Assembly (NCBI GenBank): GCA_034440575.1
Contig: JAOTOL010001197.1
Location: forward strand, 151,001-215,000
Origin: Imbricaverruca yamaguchii
Lineage: Eukaryota > Arthropoda > Thecostraca > Neoverrucidae
Length of the DNA: 64,000 nt
Direction: 5' to 3'
The translations under genes and the position numbers were made by a program. The notes beneath the pieces were generated by a model. That model worked only from the letters and a program-made list of their open reading frames with translations, did not search any database and was not told where the DNA came from. Of this stretch, positions 25,601 through 37,600 are shown piece after piece (within the stretch, counting starts at the first letter, position 1; the number at the start of each line of letters is the position of its first letter).

Positions 25601-28600
25601 TCGAGGAGCCTCACAGCCAGCGACATCCGGCCAGGACTATCACCACACTCCTGTTCAGATCTGAGGCTGAGCCACTACCGCAAGGCAGTCCACAGTACAC
25701 AGCTGCAATACTGGTCAGGCAGTTCACAGTACACAGCTGCAATACTGAACAGGCAGTCCACAGTACACAGCTGCAATACTGGCCAGGCAGTCCACAGTAC
25801 ACAGCTGCAATACTGGCCAGGCAGTCCACAGTACACAGCTGCAATACTGGTCAGGCAGTCCACAGTACACAGCTGCAATACTGGCCAGGCAGTCCACAGT
25901 ACACAGCTGCAATACTGGCCAGGCAGTCCACAGTACACAGCTGCAATACTGGTCAGGCAGTCCACAGTACACAGCTGCAATACTGGACAGGCAGTCCACA
26001 GTACACAGCTGCAATACTGGTCAAGCAGTCCACAGTACACAGCTGCAATACTGGTCAAGCAGTCCACAGTACACAGCTGCAATACTGGCCAGGCAGTCCA
26101 CAGTACACAGCTGCAATACTGGTCAGGCAGTCCACAGTACACAGCTGCAATACTGGACAGGCAGTCCACAGTACACAGCTGCAATACTGGACAGGCAGTT
26201 CACAGTACACAGCTGTAATACTGGTCAGGCAGTCCACAGTACACAGCTGCAATACTGGTCAGGCAGTTCACAGTACACAGCTGCAATACTGGACAGGCAG
26301 TCCACAGTACACAGCTGCAATACTGGCCAGGCAGTCCACAGTACACAGCTGCAATACTGGTCAGGCAGTTCACAGTACACAGCTGTAATACTGGTCAGGC
26401 AGTTCACAGTACACAGCTGCAATACTGGTCAGGCAGTTCACAGTACACAGCTGTAATACTGGTCAGGCAGTTCACAGTACACAGCTGCAATACTGGCCAG
26501 GCAGTCCACAGTACACAGCTGCAATACTGGACAGGCAGGCCACAGTACACAGCTGCAATACTGAACAGGCAGTCCACAGTACACAGCTGCAATACTGGAC
26601 AGGCAGTCCACAGTACACAGCTGCAATACTGGCCAGGCAGTCCACAGTACACAGCTGCAATACTGGACAGGCAGTCCACAGTACACAGCTGCAGGGGCAG
26701 CTGCAATACTGGCCAGGCAGTCCACAGTACACAGCTGCAATACTGGCCAGGCAGTCCACAGTACACAGCTGCAATACTGGTCAGGCACTGTCTGTGATAT
26801 CGGCGCATCGACGACGTCTGCCTGCAGCCAGTCACAAGCCAGTCACAAGCCAGTCACAGCGGTCACAAGCCAGTCACACGGATCACAGCGGTCACAAGCC
26901 AATCACAAGCCGTGCACAACGGTCACAGACCGGTCGCAACGGTAACAACGGTCGGACACCGTCTGGTCCCAGCAGCACAGTGTCGGGCCGACCGCCCACC
27001 ACAGTGCATGCAAGTGCAGAGAAATACAGAGCAGTAGGACGCCATGCGAGTAGCAAATACCACCGCAACTGAACTGTCGGAAACTAGCTGTCTGGCAGTG
27101 GAGGCGGGCAAATACCCTAGCGGAGAACAGAGCAAACAAGCGACACCAGGCAGACAGATGTGCTGACGAAGATAATTAATGAATTCAGGTGGGGACGCAG
27201 GTGACAGAACCGCGAGAAGCAAATGGGACAAAGAGGTGGCATCAGGGTGAGCGATCTGCCACGTGCGTGCCGGCTGAGAAACACGACTCTGGGCAGGACC
27301 AGCGAGTACCAGGATATTGGCATTGGAACACATACTGATGACGAGGCACTGCCTCATGTGTAGCCGAGTGCAGAGGTACAGACAGGTGGCTGGTGGCGGT
27401 GGGACGATGGGTTGTGGGTGATGGGATAATGGGATGACGAGTTGGAGACGACGGGATAATGGCAGTAGTCTGGGGACGACGGGATCATGAGATGACGGGC
27501 TGGGGACGATGAGATAATGGGACGACGGGCTGGAGCCGATGGGACAATGGGATGATGGGCTGGGGAAGGCGGGATAATGGGATGGTGGGCTGGAGACGAT
27601 GGAACAATTGGATGACGGGTTCGGTACAGTTGGATATTGAAGAAGGGGACGCACACTGAAGCCATTCATAGGCAACACACACACGTGCCGGGTTTACCTT
27701 CCACTATGGGCCGACATAGGACGAGAACTGTCAGTCAACGACCGCACACCCACTGACTGGTTGGTGGCATATATCGGCTATCCACCACAAATACCTGACA
27801 CTGTTTGGCAACCAGAGCGCTTATTGACTGCTGGGTATATAAGCAGCAAAACCCTGTCTGAAATGGTGGCACCCACACCTGAGTAAGTACCCACACCTTG
27901 CTGAGCATGCTACCCACACCAATCCTGAGTGTTACCCACACCACTGCGGAGTGTATTAGCACACACACCCTGCTGAGCATGTTACAAACACCACTCCTGA
28001 GCATGCTAACACCCACACCTTGCTAAGCATGTTACCCACACCACTGCGGAGTATGTTACCGCCCCCACTCTGTTGAGCATGCTAACACACACCACACTGA
28101 TGAATAGGTTGACCCTCACACCCTGCTGAATGTGCTAGCGCCCATACCCATCCCACGACTGCCTGATTTTTTTATGTTCAGGGCGCATGGCCTGGATTGG
28201 CCAGTGTGGGCACATGATCCCACCATCCCGTCGTGCAATGGTAATGTCACGCCGCCAGAGCGCAGCACGATGTCCGCCCGCCCGCCACCTCACCCTTGTT
28301 GTGTCCGATGTCCGCCCGTCACCTCACCCTTGTTGTGTCCGATGTCCGCCCGCCCGTCACCTCACCCTTGTTGTGTCCGATGTCCGCCCGCCCGTCACCT
28401 CACCCTTGTTGTGTCCGATGTCCGCCCGTCACCTCACCCTTGTTGTGTCCGATGTCCGCCCGTCACCTCACCCTTGTTGTGTCCGATGCTTGCCCGCCCG
28501 TCACCTCACCCTTGTTGTGTCCGATGTCCGCCCGCCCGTCACCTCACCCTTGTTGTGTCCGATGCTTGCCCGCCCGTCACCTCACCCTTGTTGTGTCCGA

Positions 28601-31600
28601 TGTCCGTCCGCCCGTCACCTCATCCATGTTGTGTCCGATGTCGCCGCCCGTCACCTCATCCATGTTGTGTCCGATGTCCGCCCGTCACCTCACCCTTGTT
28701 GTGTCCGATGTCCACCCGCCCGTCACCTCACCCTTGTTGTGTCCGATGTCTGCCCGTCACCTCACCCTTGTTGTGTCCGATGTCCGCCCGCCCGTCACCT
28801 CACCCTTGTTGTGTCCGATGTCCGCCCGCCCGTCACCTCACCCTTGTTGTGTCCGATGTCCACCCGCCCGTCACCTCACCCTTGTTGTGTCCGATATCTC
28901 CGCCCGTCACCTCACCCTTGTTGTGTCCGATGTCCGCCCGCCCGTCACCTCACCCTTGTTGTGTCCGATGTCCGCCCGCCCGTCACCTCACCCTTGTTGT
29001 GTCCGATGTCCGCCCGCCCGTCACCTCACCCTTGTTGTGTCCGATGTCCGCCCGCCCGTCACCTCACCCTTGTTGTGTCCGATGTCCGCCCGTCACCTCA
29101 CCCTTGTTGTGTCCTTGGTGCCGCCCGCCCGTCACCTCACCCTTGTTGTGTCCGATGTCCGCCCGCCCGTCACCTCACCCTTGTTGTGTCCGATGTCCGC
29201 CCGTCACCTCACCCTTGTTGTGTCCGATGTCCGCCCGCCCGTCACCTCACCCTTGTTGTGTCCGATGTCCGCCCGTCACCTCACCCTTGTTGTGTCCGAT
29301 GGCGTAGAGCAGACAGAGCGCGAACAGCGGCGTGTAGTCGTTCTCGGAGCAGTCGAGCGACTCGAGGATGGCGGCGATGAAGGGGCGCGGCCTGGCGGCC
29401 TCCTCTGGCACGGCAGAGCGGCTCAGTAGGTGCTTCTCCTCGTCCGTGTAGTTACACGAGCCGGCCGACATCGGCAGGCCGTACACGGCTGTCGGAGCCA
29501 CGGCCAGGTCAGGTCAGGTCAGGACAGGTCACCATCTGTACCAGGTTAGCCAGGTCAGGCTGCCATCGGAACCTCATCTGCTAGGGGTCTGTACTTGGTC
29601 TGCACTTGGCCTGTGTCGTTAGGCATTTGGGTTTTAGGGTGCTTCGACCAGTTTTGATCATTCGCGCCCTCCTTGGCCTGTGTCAGGTCAGGGCAAGTGT
29701 GCATCTGAGAAGGGCAGGTCAGGTCAGGTCACGATCTGTACTTAGTCTGTCAAGTCAGGTTAAGACCTGAACCTGGTCTGTCAGGGTCTGTACTTGGTTT
29801 ACATCCGGTCAAGTCAGGTCAGGGTCTGTCAGATCAAATCAGTGTCTGCACCTGGTTTGTGCAGGTCAGATAAGTGTCTGTACTTTGTCTGGTATGTCAG
29901 GTCAGGGTCTGCACCTTGTCTGTCAGGTCAGGTCATGGTCTGTACTTGGTACATATCAGGCCAGATCAGGGACTGTACATGACCTGGGTCAGGTCAGGTC
30001 AGGTCAGGGTCACGTACGCACCTGGTGGGTGTAGCGACGCCAGCGGCAGTGACGGCGGCGGCGTACTATCCTCAGCCGCGTCGGCCGGTACCGCCGACTG
30101 AGCCGACTGAGACGGCGACTGGGACACGGGCAGCGGCCCAGCGCCTGACTGAGTCGCCTCGCCGACCGACTGGGCCGAACTGACGGCAGACTGACGGCCG
30201 GCCGCCACCGACAGACTCCGGTCCAGACTGACGGACGGCCGCACGAAGCCGGGCCGAGTGGCGCCCGTCTGGTGACCGCACGGTCAGGTCAGGTCAGGTC
30301 ACCAGACGGCCGCACGAAGCCGGGCCGAGTGGCGTCCGTCTGGTGACCGCACGGTCAGGTCAGGTCACCAGACGGCCGCACGAAGCCGGGCCGAGTGGCG
30401 TCCGTCTGGTGACCGCACGGTCAGGTCAGGTCAGGTCACCAGACAGCCGCACGAAGCCGGGCCGAGTGGCGTCCGTCTGGTGACCGCACGGTCAGGTCAG
30501 GTCAGGTCAGGTCACCAGACGGCATCGCGAAGCCGGGACGGGTGGCGCCCGCCTGGTCAGGTCAGGTCAGGTCACCGGACGGCGGCACGAAGCCAGGCCG
30601 AGTGGCGCCCGTCTGGTGACCGCACGGTCAGGTCAGGCCAGGTCAGGTTAGGTCAGGTCACCAGGTCTTGGAGCTAACTCTCTGCAGAGTGGATGATAGC
30701 AGGCGACGGCGAAATATTTCATTACGTCGAAACAATTTGGCAACATGATAGGAAAAAGTGTGGGTAAAGTTGACATTCACCAAGGAATATCCTATCCCCC
30801 ATGAAGATTGTGATGGCACAGATACCAAGAATCGACTGCGGTGCAAAAGGCTACAGTCACTACAGTGGCATGTTGTGAAGTCTGTTGGAAACCACCTCAG
30901 TAAGTGAAAACTTCGTCCAAGGGGTGTCAAGACATGCTCCTGATAGGTGTCACTTTCCACGCGAATTTCGCAATCCCGAGACACTGCAGGTCAATCACTA
31001 TGGAGAGAGGCGAAGGCACCAGACCGCGTTAGCTCCATCACAGTCACAGCGCATGGCTCAAGTGCATCCACGCGCAGGCATCACAGCGTCACAGAACCAG
31101 AACCTTGGGCTCTTCACGACGCGCTCAACTACTATGCCATACGGCGTCGCCAATTTCTCCGCCGATTGGGCGCGGGTAGACTCCGCAATCTGCCGGCAGC
31201 GGGATTCGAACCCGCGGCGTTACAATCAGGGATCCGGCGCCCTATCGACTGCGCTGCCGCGACGCCCACCCCCGCGCCAGTGTACTGACGGTGCCCGAGC
31301 GCCAGATGAGGTTCTGGTCAGCCGTGATGATGATGCTGGCCAGCAGCCGCACCAGCGGCTCGTGGGTGAAGATGAGGAACACCTGGGACAGCAGGAACAG
31401 CGACACCACCGTGCTGACGCGCGGCTGAAACACAGGTCAGCACAGGTCACACCATGGCTGACACATGGGACAGCACAGGTCACACCATGGCTGAGACACA
31501 GGTCAGCACAGGTCACACCATGGCTGAGACATGGGACAGCACAGGTCACACCATGGCTGAGACATGAGACAACACATGTCACACCATGGCTGAGACATGG

Positions 31601-34600
31601 GACTGCACAGGTCACACTGTGATCACAACATGGGTCACACTGTGAGCACAACACAGGTCAGCACAGGTCACAGCATGGCTCACTACAGGTCACACCATGA
31701 GCACAACACAGGTCAACACAGGTTAGCGTCAGTGGCCACAGCACAATTGGACACGGGCCAATACGCACCAAACACTGTGACAAACAAAATGTGTTTGTTA
31801 AAATTTGTTTATAAATGTTTTTTGCACCATGTTGCTACAAAACCAAGGGTCATCAGAAGCCAAACTGTGTCTAAACCACAGGTCATGGGAGACCACACCG
31901 TCGCTGAACCACGGGTCACTGTGTTGACAGCGACCCTAGAGGTCAGATGGCATACAGACACACGCACGCCACTAACACCCCATTCAACATATCAGCTTCC
32001 GGCCTGGCGAACCGCCAGTGACGTCCATCCTCCCAACACGACTCTTGTTCCGGATATTTATCATTCATTCACCAGAACGCTACCCGGCTCGCTGTCAGGG
32101 AGGCTGCACACTGTGTTGGCGGGGCTGGTGTTGGTGTTGCGGGAGACGGTGCCTACCTGCTGGTCAGTGATCCGATCCTGGCGCGCCAGAGGGAACACGA
32201 AGAGCGGCAACAGCAGTCGACTCAACAGGTGCTCCGTCAACACCTGCCGATAACCGCGTCCGTTACTGGCGCTGACCCTCGCTGTACCAACACACTGGAG
32301 TGTGGATGGCAGCAGGCGAAGGCGTCAACACCATTCACGTCCGGACAATTTGGTAATATCAATTGCTTGTTATTTTGGCTTTCGGGCATCTCGACTGCTA
32401 CAGCAAAATTTCGCCCATAAAACATGTTAATATCAATGGTGGTGGTGGCGGATTTGAGCTTTACGGCGCCGACTGCATTGGTCATTTTGTGCCCACGGTA
32501 ATATCAATAAAACACTTTGGGCAAAAGTTGGCATTGACCGAGGAACACCACATATGCTATCAAAATTATGATGATACTGACGTCAAGAATCGGCTATGAA
32601 AAAGAAGCAACAGCTGTCTGGCACAGTTGTGCGTTGTGAAGTTCCTCCGACATTACTGCAGGAAGTCAAAACACCGCCCAAAGGTCAAAAGGAGCTGATA
32701 GGTGTCGTTCTCTACGAAAATTTCGGATTTCTAGGACGTCGCACTGTACAGTGCCAATACCGAACACTGCCACTGTCGGCCAATACCACTGTACAGTGAC
32801 AGTACCGAACACTGCCACTGTCGGCCAATACCACTGTACAGTGACAGTACCGAACACTGTCACTGTCGGCCAATAACACTGTACAGTGACAGTACCGAAC
32901 ACTGCCACTGTCGGCCAATACCACTGTACACTGACAGTACCGAACACTGCCACTGTCGGCCAATACCACTGTACAGTGGCAGTACCGAACACTGCCACTG
33001 TCGGCCAATACCACTGTACAGTGACAGTACCGAACACTGTCACTGTCGGCCAATACCACTGTACAGTGGCAGTACCGAACACTGCCACTGTCGGCCAATA
33101 CCACTGTACAGTGGCAGTACCGAACACTGCCACTGTCGGCCAATACCACTGTACAGTGACAGTACCGAAAACTGTCACTGTCAGCCAATACCACTGTACA
33201 GTGGCAGTACCGAACACTGCCACTGTCGACCAATACCACTGTACAGTGGCAGTACCGAACACTGCCACTGTCGGCCAATACCACTGTACAGTGGCAGTAC
33301 CGAACACTGCCACTGTCGGCCAATACCACTGTACAGTCACAGTACCGAACACTGCCACTGTCGGCCAATACCACTGTACGGTGACAGTACCGAACACTGC
33401 CACTGTCGGCCAATACCACTGTACAGTGGCAGTACCGAACACTGCCACTGTCGGCCAATACCACTGTACGGTGACAGTACCGAACACTGCCACTGTCGGC
33501 CAATACCACTGTACAGTGACAGTACTGAACACCGCCACTGTCGGCCAATACCACTGTAGTGACAGTACTGAACACTGCCACTGTCGGCCAATACCCCTGT
33601 ACAGTGACAGTACTGAACACTGCCACTGTCGGCCAATACCACTGTACAGTGACAGTACCGAACACTGCCACTGTCGGCCAATACCACTGTACAGTGACAG
33701 TATCGAACACTGCCACTGTCGGCCAATACCACTGTACAGTGACAGTACCGAACACTGCCACTGTCGGCCAATACCACTGTACGGTGACAGTACCGAACAC
33801 TGCCACTGTCGGCCAATACCACTGTACAGTGACAGTACCGAACACTGCCACTGTCGGCCAATACCACTATAGATTTTTTTTTTTGTGTGTGTGTGTGCAG
33901 GGCGTTTGTGGTCTGCTATTTAGGTGTTTGGCGATTTGTGAGACAGTTGAGGTGACTTGAAGAATGGCGCGTAGAGATAGTAGAAGTTGAGACGTCTTGC
34001 AGGCAGATGAAGTAGGAATCGAAGCTGAGCTTGTGCAGAAGTGTAGAGTTTGCCAGTCCGGTCGGTGCCATGGGGTGGGGTGTAGTTAGGGAGTTGGGGT
34101 CGGGTCATCGCCAGTATTGAAATAACATTGCAAGAACAGTTAGTGTTAGTAAATGTCACGTGGGGTTAGTTTTTTAAATTCTTTTTTCTTTTTAACATAT
34201 TTTTTCATTTTTTTCTTTCGTTTTCCCCCATTTTGTTGATTTTTCTTTTTTAATATTTCTTTTTTTATTCTTTAAAAAAAATCATAGTTCGTGGATCAGG
34301 CGTGTGATAGAGATAAAGTGGAAGAGGTACTCGTGTAGTGTTGGATGTTCATCGTTGAGAAGTGTCGTGATGTTTAGTGGGATGTTGTTCATGTTGCAGT
34401 AATTTGTGATGGGTTGTCTTTCTGTGTTGTATTTGGTGCAGTGTATGAGTATGTGCTTAATTGTGAGTGTTCGTTGACATGTTGCGCACTGTACAGTTAG
34501 TTAGTTATTAGGGCTTAAGGGCGCATCGACTACATTGGTCATGTAGCGCCAAGTGCACTGTACAGTGACAGTAACGGACACTCCCACTGTCGGCCAATAC

Positions 34601-37600
34601 CACTGTCGGCCAATACCACTGTACAGTGACAGTACCGAACACTGCCACTGTCGGTCAATACCACTGTAAAGTGACAGTACCGAACACTGCCACTGTCGGC
34701 CAATACCACTGTACAGTGACAGTACCGAACACTGTCACTGTCGGCCAATACCACTGTACGGTGACAGTACCGAACACTGCCACTGTCGGCCAATACCACT
34801 GTACAGTGGCAGTACCGAACACTGCCACTGTCGGCCAATACCACTGTACAGTGACAGTACCGAACACTGTCACTGTCGGCCAATACCACTGTACAGTGAC
34901 AGTACCGAACACTGCCACTGTCGGCCAATACCACTGTACAGTGACAGTAACGGACACTGCCAGTGTCGGCCAATACCACTGTACAGTGACAGTATCGAAC
35001 ACTGCCACTGTCGGCCAATACCACTGTACAGTGACAGTACCGAACACTGCCACTGTCGGCCAATACCACTGTACAGTGGCAGTACCGAACACTGCCACTG
35101 TCGGCCAATACCACTGTACAGTGGCAGTACCGAACACTGCCACTGTCGGCCAATACCACTGTACGGTGGCAATACCGAACACTGCCATTGTCGGCCAATG
35201 CCACTGAACAGTGACAGTACTGAACACTGTCACTGTCGGCCAATACCACTGTACAGTGACAGTACCGAACACTGCCACTGTCGGCCAATACCACTGTACA
35301 GTGACAGTAACGGACACTGCCAGTGTCGGCCAATACCACTGTACAGTGACAGTATCGAACACTGCCACTGTCGGCCAATACCACTGTACAGTGACAGTAC
35401 CGAACACTGCCACTGTCGGCCAATACCACTGTACAGTGGCAGTACCGAACACTGCCACTGTCGGCCAATACCACTGTACAGTGGCAGTACCGAACACTGA
35501 CCACTGTCGGCCAATACCACTGTACGGTGGCAATACCGAACACTGCCACTGTCGGCCAATACCACTGTACAGTGACAGTACCGAACACTGCCACTGTCGG
35601 CCAATACCACTGCACAGTGACAGTACCGAACACTGCCACTGACGGCCAATACCACTGTACAGTGACAGTACTGAACACTGCCACTGTCGGCCAATACCAC
35701 TGTACAGTGACAGTACCGAACACTGTCACTGTCGGCCAATACCACTGTACAGTGACAGTACCGAACACTGCCACTGTCGGCCAATACCACTGTACAGTGA
35801 CAGTAACGGACACTGCCAGTGTCGGCCAATACCACTGTACAGTGACAGTATCGAACACTGCCACTGTCGGCCAATACCACTGTACAGTGACAGTACCGAA
35901 CACTGCCACTGTCGGCCAATACCACTGTACAGTGGCAGTACCGAACACTGCCACTGTCGGCCAATACCACTGTACAGTGGCAGTACCGAACACTGCCACT
36001 GTCGGCCAATACCACTGTCGGCCAATACCACTGTACGGTGGCAATACCGAACACTGTCACCGTCGGCCAATACCACTGTACAGTGGCAGTACCGAACACT
36101 GCCACTGTCGGCCAATACCACTGTACAGTGGCAGTACCGAACACTGCCACTGTCGGCCAATACCACTGTACAGTGGCAGTACCGAACACTGCCACTGTCG
36201 GCCAATACCACTGTACAGTGACAGTACCGAACACTGCCACTGTCGGCCAATACCACTGTACGGTGGCAATACCGAACACCGCCACTGTCGGCCAATACCA
36301 CTGTACAGTGACAGTACCGAACACTGTCACTGTCGGCCAATACCACTGCACAGTGACAGTACCGAACACTGCCACTGACGGCCAATACCACTGTACAGTG
36401 ACAGTACTGAACACTGCCACTGTCGGCCAATACCACTGTACAGTGACAGTACCGAACACTGCCACTGTCGGCCAATACCACTGAACAGTGACAGTACTGA
36501 ACACTGTCACTGTCGGCCAATACCACTGTACAGTGACAGTACCGAACACTGCCACTGTCGGCCAATACCACTGTACAGTGACAGTAACGGACACTGCCAG
36601 TGTCGGCCAATACCACTGTACAGTGACAGTATCGAACACTGCCACTGTCGGCCAATACCACTGTACAGTGACAGTACCGAACACTGCCACTGTCGGCCAA
36701 TACCACTGTACAGTGGCAGTACCGAACACTGCCACTGTCGGCCAATACCACTGTACAGTGGCAGTACCGAACACTGCCACTGTCGGCCAATACCACTGTC
36801 GGCCAATACCACTGTACGGTGGCAATACCGAACACTGCCACTGTCGGCCAATACCACTGTACAGTGACAGTACCGAACACTGCCACTGTCGGCCAATACC
36901 ACTGTACAGTGGCAGTACCGAACACTGCCACTGTCGGCCAATACCACTGCACAGTGACAGTACCGAACACTGCCACTGACGGCCAATACCACTGTACAGT
37001 GACAGTACTGAACACTGCCACTGTCGGCCAATACCACTGTACAGTGACAGTACCGAACACTGTCACTGTCGGCCAATACCACTGTACAGTGACAGTACCG
37101 AACACTGCCACTGTCGGCCAATACCACTGTACAGTGACAGTAACGGACACTGCCAGTGTCGGCCAATACCACTGTACAGTGACAGTATCGAACACTGCCA
37201 CTGTCGGCCAATACCACTGTACAGTGACAGTACCGAACACTGCCACTGTCGGCCAATACCACTGTACAGTGGCAGTACCGAACACTGCCACTGTCGGCCA
37301 ATACCACTGTACAGTGGCAGTACCGAACACTGCCACTGTCGGCCAATACCACTGTCGGCCAATACCACTGTACGGTGGCAATACCGAACACTGCCACTGT
37401 CGGCCAATACCACTGTACAGTGGCAGTACCGAACACTGCCACTGTCGGCCAATACCACTGTACGGTGACAGTACCGAACACTGCCACTGTCGGCCAATAC
37501 CACTGTACAGTGACAGTACCGAACACTGCCACTGTCGGCCAATACCACTGTACAGTGGCAGTACCGAACACTGCCACTGTCGGCCAATACCACTGTACAG

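Noticed and set aside
28132..29429. Three overlapping ~390-codon + strand frames rich in SPHPCCVRC
   Set aside because: They are the antisense of the exon 11 donor array. The real coding at the right edge is on the minus strand.
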